Of a stretch of 59,365 nt of DNA, positions 16,766-26,033 are shown piece after piece. A model generated the notes under the pieces. That model made no database searches and was not told where the DNA came from. It saw only the letters and a program-made list of their open reading frames with translations. How positions within the stretch are numbered: position 1 is the stretch's first letter; every line of letters begins with the position of its first letter. The DNA comes from Cerasibacillus sp036516575 (lineage in GTDB: Bacteria > Bacillota > Bacilli > Bacillales > Amphibacillaceae), in NCBI RefSeq assembly GCF_036516575.1, contig NZ_DATBTY010000064.1:1-59365 (forward strand), written 5' to 3'. A program made the translations under genes and the position numbers.

Positions 16766-17169
16766 CATGAGAGGCCGTATTGGGGTTTCAATGCGTTGCC
16801 TCATTGGGGTTTATTCCCACGAGAGGCCGCTTTGACGATTCAATGCGTTGCCTCGTTGGGGTTCATCGTCACGAGAGGCTGTATTGAAGCCTCAACGCGT
16901 TGTCTCGTTGGGGTTCATCGTCACGAGAGGCTGTATTGAAGCCTCAATGCGTTGCCTCGTTGGGGTTCATCGTCATGAGAGGCTGTATTGAAGCCTCAAT
17001 GCGTTGTCTCGTTGGGGTTCATCGCCACGAGAGGCTGTATTGAAGCCTCAACGCGTTGTCTCGTTGCGTTTTATTCCTACGAGAGGCCGTATTGACGCTC
17101 TAACACAATGATGTCTTTCGAAGCTTTTTATCATGAGAGGATGCATTAGTGTTTCAGCGATGTATATAG
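16766..17169 (+). repeat. 52-bp palindromic repeat array 2 (8 units)
   Basis: Units of the same family as array 1 begin at 16768, 16820, 16872, 16924, 16976, 17028 and 17080 (exact 52-bp steps), and a degenerate eighth begins at 17134. Orientation is as in array 1. It lies between the ykoY promoter and the small gene at 17244, which are divergently transcribed, so unlike the others it is not adjacent to a gene end. Confidence 0.95.
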
Positions 17170-17243
17170 TCGGCTTTCTAACAGCATAGCCATTGCAGTT
17201 ATTTTAGTGACTTGCTACACTAAATTTAAAGGGGTGGTTAAAT

Positions 17244-17423
17244 ATGTCAAAAAAAGCATTGCTAGATGAATTAGATAATTTAAAAGCAGACTATGCACGG
17301 ATCCAAAGCGACATGGATAAATTAGAATATGTTAAAGGAAGAGTTTCGTCTGCAGAAGAGCAACTTATTCGCCTGGAAAAAGAAATTGCGGAAGTCTATA
17401 AGAAGCTCGAAAAATATGACTAA
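17244..17423 (+). CDS. Small coiled-coil protein, SE1832-like
   Basis: This 59-residue charged, helical protein begins MSKKALLDELDNLKADYARIQ. The segment LKADYARIQSDMDKLE followed by EEQLIRLEKEIAEVYKKLE resembles the short SE1832-type coiled-coil proteins of Staphylococcus and Bacillaceae, whose role is unknown. AAAGGGGTGG lies 7 nt before the ATG and a terminator follows at once, so it is a convincing short gene. Confidence 0.78.
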   Translation: MSKKALLDELDNLKADYARIQSDMDKLEYVKGRVSSAEEQLIRLEKEIAEVYKKLEKYD

Positions 17424-17430
17424 ATATAGA

Positions 17431-17467
17431 AAACGCTTAGACATTTTATAGTCCAAGCGTTTTTATA
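17431..17467. terminator. Bidirectional terminator
   Basis: AAAACGCTTAGAC pairs with GTCCAAGCGTTTTTAT. It serves the small plus-strand gene and the convergent antiporter gene. Confidence 0.85.
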
Positions 17468-17468
17468 T

Positions 17469-19325
17469 TTATTCTTCTGAGTCATTGTTTCGCTTTTTTT
17501 CAATCTTTGCTTGAATTTTCGCTTGTTCTTTCGTTGGAGGTGTGATACTAACGATAACATCACCAACTTCTGGTACTGGCTTCATGTCCTCTGTAAAAAA
17601 CTTCACCGCACCAGATGGTTTAATCAAATAAAGATAAATGGTGTTATTGTCTTTCTCATCCATATAGTGTTTAAACGTAAATTGATTCGTAATCGTTGTA
17701 TGACGAAAAACAAATCCGCTCTCAAGCATCTGATTTAATTCAGTCATCGTCACTTCTTCTTTAAATAAAACACGCCCCGCAACTTTTGGCACGATTTCAC
17801 GTGTTGTGTTAATGTTCATTTGGTCATATGGACTGACTTTAAACACATTGGTGCGACCGTATTCAGGCATAAATGTTGTACAAATAAGTGAATTATAAAA
17901 TGGATCATCTGATGCGGCAATTAAATATTCATAAGGCATCGTATCGAAATGGTATTCCGTTTGCTCGGAAAGCATCTCACCATGATAGAACGGGATACCT
18001 GCTTCGCGAGCACGGCGTAATTTCCGCCATGACGAGTCAACGATAATAACTGGAATATCTACTTTTTGTAACGTTTTTGCTAATTCAACAGTGAATCGGT
18101 TGCAACCAACAATTAGCGTCCCTGGATGCCCTTCCATTGATAGGTTTAACTTTTTCGCCAATGGCCCGATTGAAAACCCATGTGCTAAAACGGTAAAGAA
18201 TACTAAGCCGAATGTTAATGTCGTCAGGATGGTTGCATCTTTAAACCCTGCTTCTAGGAGAATACCTGCAAAATAACTCGATACAGTTAATGCGACAATT
18301 CCCCGTGGAGCAATCCAACCGACAAGCATTTTTTCATTAAGCGTCAAACTCGTCCCGATCGTCGATAGGAAAATGGATAGTGGGCGAACAGCAAACATCA
18401 TTAATAACACATAACCGATAATATTCGGCTGGAAAATTTGTAATAACGTCTCAAGTTGTAACGATGCAGTTAGCATGATGAAAATAGCCGATATTAAAAG
18501 AATCGACATATTTTCTTTAAAATGCCTCATCTCTGTGACAGAACTAACACCGATATTAGCTAAAGTGAGACCCATTGCTGTAACTGAGAGTAATCCGGTA
18601 CTGTGAACGATTTCGTCTGGAATGGTAAAACAGAGAATGACGACGATAAATACAGTCGGAGATTTTAAAAATTCAGGGATATACCCTCTTTCAAACATCC
18701 AACCAATTCCACGACCACATGCCCATCCAAAAAGAGCAGCAAAGACAGATGCAGCAAAGAAAAGGAGAAGTCGTGTACCACTTGGATCTTCAGCAGTGAA
18801 GTACAAAATAATTTCAAAGGCGAAGACAGCGAGTAAGGCACCAATCGGGTCAACAATAATCCCTTCCCATTTTAAAATCTTCGCTGGGCGTGGTTTAAGT
18901 TTTGATTGTCTTAAAAGTGGCATAATAACCGTTGGACCAGTGACGATAAACAGCCCACCGATAACAAAAGCAACTGCCCATGATAAGCCTGCTATATAAT
19001 GTGCTGTGAGCGATCCAAGGATCCAAGCAATAAATGCACCTACCGTGGCAATACGAAAAATCGGACGCCCGATACCTGTTAATTCTTTAAAACGTAAATT
19101 TAAACTACCTTCAAAAAGAATAATCGCAACGGCCACGGAAATAAATGGATTATATAAACTTCCAAAGTCTTCTTGTGGATTAATCCAACCAAAGATAGGT
19201 CCGATTAATAGTCCGGTTATCGACATAATGACAATGGCAGGCATTCTAAAACGCCAAGCAATCCATTGTGAACCAATCCCCAAAAGACCAATTAACATAA
19301 TTTCAAATAATAATGATGGATTCAT
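17469..19325 (-). CDS. NhaP-type Na+(K+)/H+ antiporter with RCK domain
   Basis: This 618-residue CPA1-family protein has about 12 membrane helices (1-400), including ILFEGSLNLRFKEL, WEGIIVDPIGALLAVFAFE with the transport aspartate, and GWIAPRGIVALTVSSYF. A cytoplasmic TrkA-N-like domain follows (PGTLIVGCNRFTVELAKTL, IIVDSSW) and then a TrkA-C-like region ending in a charged tail. Such proteins exchange Na+ or K+ for H+ with nucleotide or ligand gating; the actual cation is not determinable here. The upstream 270 bp to recQ is AT-rich without a clear element. Confidence 0.85.
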   Translation of the reverse strand: MNPSLLFEIMLIGLLGIGSQWIAWRFRMPAIVIMSITGLLIGPIFGWINPQEDFGSLYNPFISVAVAIILFEGSLNLRFKELTGIGRPIFRIATVGAFIAWILGSLTAHYIAGLSWAVAFVIGGLFIVTGPTVIMPLLRQSKLKPRPAKILKWEGIIVDPIGALLAVFAFEIILYFTAEDPSGTRLLLFFAASVFAALFGWACGRGIGWMFERGYIPEFLKSPTVFIVVILCFTIPDEIVHSTGLLSVTAMGLTLANIGVSSVTEMRHFKENMSILLISAIFIMLTASLQLETLLQIFQPNIIGYVLLMMFAVRPLSIFLSTIGTSLTLNEKMLVGWIAPRGIVALTVSSYFAGILLEAGFKDATILTTLTFGLVFFTVLAHGFSIGPLAKKLNLSMEGHPGTLIVGCNRFTVELAKTLQKVDIPVIIVDSSWRKLRRAREAGIPFYHGEMLSEQTEYHFDTMPYEYLIAASDDPFYNSLICTTFMPEYGRTNVFKVSPYDQMNINTTREIVPKVAGRVLFKEEVTMTELNQMLESGFVFRHTTITNQFTFKHYMDEKDNNTIYLYLIKPSGAVKFFTEDMKPVPEVGDVIVSITPPTKEQAKIQAKIEKKRNNDSEE

Positions 19326-19595
19326 GTCATCCCCCTGTGAATTCTAATTTTTAGTAAAATATAAAGACATTGTATATGGGTTTGAACAAAAAGTAAACAG
19401 CTACCCTTAAAAAATTCACTTTATTTATATGACAGTAACTTTATGTTTTAATTTCCCTAGATAAACATAAATTAATCACTTTCTGATATGAAATGTGAAT
19501 AACTTGACATTGTGCATAGGAAAATCATATTTTTATGTTTTCATTTATTACTAAAAAATATGATAGGATTGAGTAGAAGAAAGAGAGGGATTTCC

Positions 19596-21743
19596 ATGTC
19601 TAATCAACCAGAGAAAATCCTACAAACCTATTTTGGTTATTCATCTTTTCGACCAGGTCAGAAAAAGGTAATTGATCATATTTTACATAGACGGCATACA
19701 CTTGCCGTTATGCCAACTGGTGGTGGAAAATCTTTATGTTATCAGATTCCAGGGCTCATTATGGATGGAACAGCTATTATTATCTCTCCCCTTATTTCAT
19801 TAATGAAAGACCAGGTTGATGCCCTGATATCATTAGGAATTGCAGCAACATTTATTAATTCATCTTTGTCTAATGATGAGCAACGAGACAGACTAAAGGG
19901 ACTGCAGGCCGGACGATATAAATTCGTTTACGTTGCGCCAGAACGTTTTGATTCCAATTGGTTTATGCAAATCATTCAATCGATCCCTATTTCATTTGTT
20001 GCCTTTGATGAAGCACACTGTATCTCACAATGGGGTCATGATTTTCGCCCAAGTTATCGTTTGATTGTCCCCGTTTTAAAACAATTAAAGCATGTTAATA
20101 CATATGTTGCTTTAACGGCTACTGCTACAGAACAAGTGATTTCAGATATTCAATCATTATTAGATATTCAACCAGATCATATTGTCAACACGGGTTTTAA
20201 ACGTGAAAATTTATCTTTCCACGTCGTTAAAGGGAAGGATAAACGCAGCTATTTACGAACATTTTTAGAAAAGCGAACCGAGGAATCAGGAATTATTTAT
20301 ACTGCGACACGAAAACAAGTTGATGGTTTATATGAATGGTTAAAGAGAGAAGACTATTCGGTCGCTAAATATCATGCTGGCTTATCAGAAGAAGAGCGAC
20401 AGCTTGCACAGACGCAATTTGTTCATGATGAAGTCAACATCATGATTGCAACGAATGCATTTGGCATGGGAATAGATAAATCAAACGTTCGTTTTGTTAT
20501 CCATTATGCGATGCCAATGAATATCGAATCCTATTACCAAGAAGCTGGACGTGCTGGTAGAGACGGTGAACCGAGTGATTGTATTTTATTGTATTCTCCA
20601 CAAGATGTGCAATTGCAAAAGTTTCTAATCGAGCAATCCATGATGGATGACGTCGCGAAACAAAAAGAATATGAAAATTTACAAGCAATGGTTAATTATT
20701 GTCATACCCATAGCTGTTTAGCCTCATATATTTTGCAATATTTTAATGATGTGGAGCCAATTGAAGCATGCGAGAAGTGTAGTAACTGTACGTTTCGTAA
20801 AGAAAAAGTCGATATGACTGAGGAAGCACAGATGATTTTATCCTGTGTGAAGCGGATGGGTGAACATTATGGGATTAGTCTAACGGCCAAAGTGTTAAGA
20901 GGTTCACTCGATAAAAAAGTACGCCAACTTGGGTTTACGACGTTATCAACGTATGGGTTACTTTCAAATTATACCGAAAGAGAGATTACAGGATGGATTC
21001 AATTTTTAATCGCAGAAGGCTTACTGCAATCTGTCGGCGGGCGTTATCCGACGTTAAAATTAAATGCTCAGTCGGTCGATGTGTTAAAAGGGAAACAAAC
21101 CGTGACCATGTATACCGCTCCCATTCCAACCGTTGAAACAACCGATTATTACGAAGATTTATTTATGGAATTGCGACAACTTCGTAAGCAAATTGCGGAT
21201 GAAATGGAAGTCCCGCCATATGTGTTATTCTCAGATGCGACATTAAAAGATATGTGTCGTTACCTTCCGAAATCGAAGGAGGAATTTTTACAAATCAAAG
21301 GTGTCGGTGAACGAAAATATGAGCAATATGGCGAAACTTTTCTAGAGGCCATTGCAACCTGGCATGCTTCCCATCCGGAGAAAAAGGCACGGATTCAGAT
21401 TACAGATTGGACAGAGTCATCTTCGCGTCCATCGCATCGTGAGGATTCGCGCGCTAGCCACTTAATCAGTTATGAGCTTTTTAAGTCGGGAAAGACGTTT
21501 AAGGAAATCGCCATCATGCGTGATTTGTCACAACAGACGATTGAAAGTCATATTTTTAAAGCATATCAAGAGGGCCATACAGTCATCTGGGATATTTTTT
21601 TCAATGAGAAAGAAGAGGCACTCGTTTTAGAAAAGCACCGCGAAATCGATGAACCGCGGCTAAAACCATTAAAAGAAGCCTTGCCTGAGGAATATAGTTA
21701 TACGCTAATTAAAGCTGTCTTAGTGAAACATGGATTGATGTAG
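19596..21743 (+). CDS. recQ: ATP-dependent DNA helicase RecQ
   Basis: This 715-residue DEAH helicase has Walker A TGGGKS at 41-46, DEAH at 138-141, a C-terminal helicase lobe (ATNAFGMGIDKSNVRFVIHY, QEAGRAGRDG), zinc cysteines (C..CEKCSNC), an RQC winged helix, an HRDC domain (about 515-595) and a C-terminal helix-turn-helix region (about 630-715, FKEIAIMRDLSQQTIESHI). It unwinds DNA 3'-5' in recombination and fork repair. The frame extends upstream to 19512, but GAGAGGG before the ATG at 19596 and the N-terminal alignment support this start. The gene is monocistronic. Confidence 0.95.
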   Translation: MSNQPEKILQTYFGYSSFRPGQKKVIDHILHRRHTLAVMPTGGGKSLCYQIPGLIMDGTAIIISPLISLMKDQVDALISLGIAATFINSSLSNDEQRDRLKGLQAGRYKFVYVAPERFDSNWFMQIIQSIPISFVAFDEAHCISQWGHDFRPSYRLIVPVLKQLKHVNTYVALTATATEQVISDIQSLLDIQPDHIVNTGFKRENLSFHVVKGKDKRSYLRTFLEKRTEESGIIYTATRKQVDGLYEWLKREDYSVAKYHAGLSEEERQLAQTQFVHDEVNIMIATNAFGMGIDKSNVRFVIHYAMPMNIESYYQEAGRAGRDGEPSDCILLYSPQDVQLQKFLIEQSMMDDVAKQKEYENLQAMVNYCHTHSCLASYILQYFNDVEPIEACEKCSNCTFRKEKVDMTEEAQMILSCVKRMGEHYGISLTAKVLRGSLDKKVRQLGFTTLSTYGLLSNYTEREITGWIQFLIAEGLLQSVGGRYPTLKLNAQSVDVLKGKQTVTMYTAPIPTVETTDYYEDLFMELRQLRKQIADEMEVPPYVLFSDATLKDMCRYLPKSKEEFLQIKGVGERKYEQYGETFLEAIATWHASHPEKKARIQITDWTESSSRPSHREDSRASHLISYELFKSGKTFKEIAIMRDLSQQTIESHIFKAYQEGHTVIWDIFFNEKEEALVLEKHREIDEPRLKPLKEALPEEYSYTLIKAVLVKHGLM

Positions 21744-21830
21744 AGAGGAGGGTAGTCGTTACGGGCTCTATATGAAGAGGCGATTTTAGACTTTAGTTAG
21801 TATCTTGTTCATTTGGGGAGTGTGCTGGAC

Positions 21831-21903
21831 GCTAAGTTGAGGCGTGGGGTGCTCGATTCTAGCCTGAGGCCGTTCGATTTTGGGCGTGGAGGGCTCGATT
21901 AGT
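21831..21903. repeat. Second 21-bp-period repeat block
   Basis: Variants of GCTCGATTCTG start at 21831 (degenerate), 21851, 21872 and 21893, again spaced 20-21 bp. This is the family seen at 1722-1880. It lies downstream of recQ, before the shared terminator. Confidence 0.75.
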
Positions 21904-21945
21904 CGTGAAACCCCCGGCTTTCGCCTACCTCACTATAAAATAAAC

Positions 21946-21985
21946 AAGGTGTAGAAAAACAAGCATTTTCTACACCTTTTCTTAT
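21946..21985. terminator. Bidirectional terminator between recQ and ampS
   Basis: AAGGTGTAGAAAA pairs with TTTTCTACACCTTTT over a 7-nt loop. Confidence 0.88.
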
Positions 21986-23223
21986 TATTTTATATCTATG
22001 GCCCAAGTACCGTTTCGAAAGACGGGTTCTGTTGTGCCATCAGCAAGGACACCATCAATATCAAGTTTTTCTGAACCGATCATAAAGTCTACATGGGTGA
22101 TGCTATCGTTAACGCCGTGCTTGTCAAGCTCTTCTTTTGTCATATCAGAACCGTCAGCTATGTTAATCGGGTATGCTTTACCGAGTGCGATATGACATGA
22201 AGCATTTTCATCAAATAATGTATTATAAAAAATTAATCCTGATTGTGATACAGGCGATTCATGTGGAACGAGAGCTACTTCACCAAGACGCTTCGCACCT
22301 TCGTCGGTATCAAGCAAATGTTTTAACGTATCTTCACCTTGTTCTGCTTTATAATCAACGACTTTTCCGTCTTTAAACGTTAAGCTGAAGTTATCGATGA
22401 GGCTACCACCATAGTTCAATGGTTTTGTACTTGATACGGTTCCATTGACACCATATTTATGCGGCATTGTAAACACTTCTTCAGTTGGCATATTCGGGTT
22501 AAACGTAATCCCTTCTGCTGATTTTTCAGAGCCCCCTGCCCAAATATGACCATCTGGTAGTTCGATTTCTAAATCAGTTCCAGGTGCCTTAAAGACAATT
22601 TTCTTATATTTTTTCTCATTTAAAACCGTACGTGCCTTATGAAGTGTTTGGTTATGCTCTTCCCATGCTGCAATTGGATCTTCTTGATCAACGCGAACAA
22701 TTTTCACAATCGCTTCCCATAGACTTTTTGTTGCTTCTTCTTTCGTTAGATCTGGGAAGATTTTTTGAGCCCAGTCACCTGTTGGTACGGAAATAATCGA
22801 CCATGTTATTCGGTTGGTCATTGTATATTCCCGAAACTTCGTCAATGCTTCCCCTGATGCTTTGTTCGCTAAAGCAATTCGTTTCGGATCCACGTCTTTT
22901 AAGAGGTCTGGATTTGTGGAAAAGATATTGAGGACCGCGCCTCCATCTTCTGCAATTGAATTATAAAGTTTCACACGCCATTCAGGAAACGAACCAATTA
23001 CTTCTTCTGGAGCATGCTGAAATTTCAAAAGTTGCAGCTCGTCATCAACCCAATTGATAAGGACATCTTTAGCACCGATTTCCCACGCTTTTCGTATAAC
23101 AACTTTTGTGAAATCTGCCGTTTCAATTGGAGCTGTAATCATAATCGGTTGACCTTTTTGTAAATTTACTCCTGTTTTCAATGCTAATTCCGCATATTTT
23201 TCCATCGTTTTTTGATTAATCAT
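21985..23223 (-). CDS. ampS: M29-family aminopeptidase AmpS/PepS
   Basis: This 412-residue cobalt/zinc aminopeptidase belongs to family M29 (thermophilic aminopeptidase type). Metal-site segments are visible: MPTEEVFTMPHKYGVNGTVS, GEVALVPHESPVSQSGL, FYNTLFDENASCHIALG and THVDFMIGSEKLDI. It releases N-terminal residues from peptides in the cytoplasm. GGAGGGAATTCG precedes the ATG at 23223. It is divergent from an HxlR regulator, 184 bp away. Confidence 0.94.
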   Translation of the reverse strand: MINQKTMEKYAELALKTGVNLQKGQPIMITAPIETADFTKVVIRKAWEIGAKDVLINWVDDELQLLKFQHAPEEVIGSFPEWRVKLYNSIAEDGGAVLNIFSTNPDLLKDVDPKRIALANKASGEALTKFREYTMTNRITWSIISVPTGDWAQKIFPDLTKEEATKSLWEAIVKIVRVDQEDPIAAWEEHNQTLHKARTVLNEKKYKKIVFKAPGTDLEIELPDGHIWAGGSEKSAEGITFNPNMPTEEVFTMPHKYGVNGTVSSTKPLNYGGSLIDNFSLTFKDGKVVDYKAEQGEDTLKHLLDTDEGAKRLGEVALVPHESPVSQSGLIFYNTLFDENASCHIALGKAYPINIADGSDMTKEELDKHGVNDSITHVDFMIGSEKLDIDGVLADGTTEPVFRNGTWAIDIK

Positions 23224-23407
23224 CGAATTCCCTCCATTACACTTGATTCTTTAATTATTTCACAAAACAAGAAATAGTACAATTAAGAGTGTAAATGTAT
23301 AAATCCCCTATTTTACACCTAGTTTACATTATGTTATGATAAGTATAGGTTACTTTTTGTAAGTTATTATATAGTTAAAATAGATATTATAGATAGAGGG
23401 GATATTT

Positions 23408-23725
23408 TTGGCTCCATTATGTCCGAAGTTTGAAAAAGCGATGCAGTTATTTAGTAAACGATGGGTTGGACTTGTCCTTTCTGAATTATTAAAAGGTACA
23501 AAACGTTTTTCAGAGATGGAGGCGGACTTACCTATTAGTGGAAGGCTACTTTCCGAACGTTTAAAGTTGCTTGAAAAAGAGGGGATTGTCGATCGGAAAG
23601 TTTATTCCGAATTTCCGGTTCGCATCGAATACTCATTAACTGAAAAGGGAAAAGCATTAGAACCAGTTATTCGAGAAATCGAGGACTGGGCAGAAAAATG
23701 GGTCACGCTTAAATGCGAGAAATAA
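23408..23725 (+). CDS. HxlR-family winged-helix regulator
   Basis: This 105-residue HxlR/MarR-like protein reads LCPKFEKAMQLFSKRWVGLV, LPISGRLLSERLKLLEKEGI and RIEYSLTEKGKALEPVI. An N-terminal cysteine (residue 5) is typical of HxlR proteins that sense thiol or aldehyde stress. The start is TTG at 23408 after GAGGGGAT. Divergence from ampS suggests local or autoregulation. No terminator hairpin follows; repeat array 3 starts 20 bp downstream. Confidence 0.88.
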   Translation: MAPLCPKFEKAMQLFSKRWVGLVLSELLKGTKRFSEMEADLPISGRLLSERLKLLEKEGIVDRKVYSEFPVRIEYSLTEKGKALEPVIREIEDWAEKWVTLKCEK

Positions 23726-23744
23726 TAATGTAAAATGCATTATA

Positions 23745-24285
23745 TTACGTTGCGTTAAAGCTTCAATACAACCTCTCACGAGAAAAATACAGAACGAGGC
23801 AACGCATTAAAACCCCAATGCAGCCTCTCACGATGAAAATACACAGCGAGGCAACGCATTGAAGCGTCAATACAGCCTCTCGCGTGAAAAATACGCAACG
23901 AGACAATGCATTGGAGCTTCAATACTGCCTCTCACGATGAAAATACACAACGAGACAACGTATTGAAGCCCCAATACAGCCTCTCACGAGAAAAATACGC
24001 AACGAGACTACGCATTGAAGCCTCAATACAGCCTCTCAGCATGAAAATACACAACGAGACAACGGATTGAAGCCCCAATACAGCCTCTCACGAGAAAAAT
24101 ACGCAACGAGACAACGTATTGAAGCCTCAATACTGCCTCTCAGCATGAAAATTCGCAACGAGACTATGCATTGAAACCCCAATACTGCCTCTCACGATGA
24201 AAATACACAACGAGGCTATGCATTGAAGCCTCAATACAGCCTCTCAGCATGAAAATACACAACGAGACTACGCATTGAAACCCTA
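23745..24285 (-). repeat. 52-bp palindromic repeat array 3 (10 units plus a half unit)
   Basis: In reverse orientation to arrays 1 and 2, the CCTCTC(A/G)CG ends fall at 23780, 23832, 23884, 23936, 23988, 24040, 24092, 24144, 24196 and 24248: ten exact 52-bp steps. A trailing half unit ends 3 bp before the hutH stop codon. Three units carry CAGC in place of CACG. The array fills the whole space between convergent hxlR and hutH, neither of which has a normal terminator. Confidence 0.95.
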
Positions 24286-24288
24286 CAA

Positions 24289-25770
24289 TTAGTTTTCTTT
24301 AAGCCATGTCGTTAATTTCTCAATATCTGTATGAAATATTCGGTCTCTCTCAATCGATGGAACGACTTCTCTCGCCTGTTTATATAATTCGCGTGTTTGT
24401 GAAGCCATTTGGTCAACGCCATAATGTTCAACCGCTTGCATGGCACAAATTAATTCAATGGCAATCACCATCCGCGTATTTTGTAGCATCATATAAGCAT
24501 GTCTGGCAGCAATCGTTCCCATACTAACATGATCTTCTTGATTAGCTGATGATGGAATGGAATCGACACTTGCTGGGTGTGCTAATGTTTTATTTTCTGA
24601 TACGAGTGATGCAGCGGTATATTGTAAAATCATCGCCCCGGATTCAAGACCTGGATTTGGACTTAAAAATGGTGGCAAACCGTTATTTAATTGCGGATTG
24701 ACTAAACGTTCAATTCGTCGTTCTGATAAATTTGCTGTTTCTGCAACGCCTAATTTCAAGAAGTCCATTGCAAATGCAATTGGTTGCCCATGGAAGTTTC
24801 CTCCTGATATTACTTTTTCAGCTTCTGAAAAAATCAGTGGATTATCGGTCACGGCGTTGATTTCGGTTTGCAATTTCTCTTTAGCATAGTGAACGGTTTG
24901 CCAAGATGCGCCAAGTACTTGTGGTATACAACGTAATGAATAGGCATCTTGGACTCTTACTTCTCCCTGCTTCGTAATAAGAAGACTATCCTTTAATAAT
25001 TCACGCATCCGTCTAGCCACTCCAATTTGTTCCTCGTGACCACGAACCACATGTACCGCCTCATCAAAGGCATCGATAATCCCCCTTAGCCCTTCGAATG
25101 TCATCGCAGCAATCTGCTCACTCTGATAAAGGAGTTTCTCCATTTCGAAAAAGGCAATGGCCCCAACGGCAGTCATCGCTTGTGTCCCATTAATAAGCGC
25201 AAGGCCTTCCTTCGCTTCAAGTCTCAGTGGTGTGAGCTGGGCCTGAGCCAAAGCCTCTATCGTTGGCATACGTTTCCCTTTATAAAAAACCTCCCCTTCA
25301 CCAATCACAGTTAAAGCTAAATGGGACAGGGGTGCGAGATCACCACTTGCACCGAGTGAACCTTGTTCAGGGATAACTGGATGAATCCCCGCATTAACAT
25401 AATCTAATAATTGTTCAACTAAGCGAACTCGAACACCGGAATACCCTTTACTTAAGGCGATTGCTCTTAATAGAACCATAGCACGACTAACATGCTCAGA
25501 AAATGGTTCACCTACACCACAAGCATGGGAACGGATCAAATTTAATTGTAATGTTGTTAAATCTTTACTTGGAATAATCACATCACTAAATTTGCCAAAT
25601 CCTGTATTAATACCATACATTGTCTGTTCCTTATCAATCAGCTCTTCAACTATTTGCCGATTAGCATGAATTCGAGTTTTGACTTCACCGGATAAGGTGA
25701 CCTTCTCCCCATGTAATACAATTTTCTTTACTTCTTCTAGTGTAATACCGTGTTCTGATAAATATATCAT
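24289..25770 (-). CDS. hutH: Histidine ammonia-lyase
   Basis: This 493-residue enzyme deaminates L-histidine to urocanate, the first step of histidine degradation. Ala141-Ser142-Gly143 in GSLGASGDLAPLSH forms the MIO electrophile; MYGINTGFGKFSD and ISGGNFHGQPIAFAMDF are also conserved. GGAGGTG before the ATG at 25770 sets the start. No other hut gene is beside it, so it is isolated here. The promoter carries a cre site, and an attenuator-like hairpin precedes the gene. Its stop codon abuts repeat array 3. Confidence 0.95.
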   Translation of the reverse strand: MIYLSEHGITLEEVKKIVLHGEKVTLSGEVKTRIHANRQIVEELIDKEQTMYGINTGFGKFSDVIIPSKDLTTLQLNLIRSHACGVGEPFSEHVSRAMVLLRAIALSKGYSGVRVRLVEQLLDYVNAGIHPVIPEQGSLGASGDLAPLSHLALTVIGEGEVFYKGKRMPTIEALAQAQLTPLRLEAKEGLALINGTQAMTAVGAIAFFEMEKLLYQSEQIAAMTFEGLRGIIDAFDEAVHVVRGHEEQIGVARRMRELLKDSLLITKQGEVRVQDAYSLRCIPQVLGASWQTVHYAKEKLQTEINAVTDNPLIFSEAEKVISGGNFHGQPIAFAMDFLKLGVAETANLSERRIERLVNPQLNNGLPPFLSPNPGLESGAMILQYTAASLVSENKTLAHPASVDSIPSSANQEDHVSMGTIAARHAYMMLQNTRMVIAIELICAMQAVEHYGVDQMASQTRELYKQAREVVPSIERDRIFHTDIEKLTTWLKEN

Positions 25771-25811
25771 CTTGCACCTCCATTGCATTACTTTAATGTC
25801 ATAAAGCGCAT

Positions 25812-25844
25812 AAAAAAAGGAGACTATCGAATGATAGCCTCCTT
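25812..25844 (-). terminator. Leader terminator (attenuator) upstream of hutH
   Basis: Minus strand: AAGGAGGCTATC, loop ATTC, GATAGTCTCCTT, then seven T. It lies between the hutH promoter and the hutH ribosome binding site, so it must be bypassed for expression. Confidence 0.8.
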
Positions 25845-25913
25845 AAAAAATTAAATAACGGAATGAATCCTAATTGATACATATCCTCCACACCTTATAA
25901 CCTTTATAATTAT

Positions 25914-25942
25914 ATTGTAAGCGCTTACTATTTATTTGACAA
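25914..25942 (-). promoter_or_regulatory. hutH promoter with overlapping cre site
   Basis: Minus strand TTGTCA, 17 bp, TACAAT. Between and over the -10 lies AGTAAGCGCTTACAA (25915-25930), matching the CcpA cre consensus, so CcpA binding should block this promoter under good carbon supply. Confidence 0.82.
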
Positions 25943-26033
25943 GGATTTTTTTACTTATAGCGTAGCGACCGCCCATTTAATGCCAAAGCATCATAAATTT
26001 AGTATTCGCTACACCTACATAAAACAATCGACC

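Noticed and set aside
23745..24285. CRISPR array
   Set aside because: Repeat units are head-to-tail copies with short, partly conserved linkers of about 16 bp, not unique spacers of about 30 bp, and no cas genes are present.
25812..25911. HutP-type antiterminator site in the hutH leader
   Set aside because: Only isolated UAG triplets are present, not the regularly spaced series described for HutP binding.
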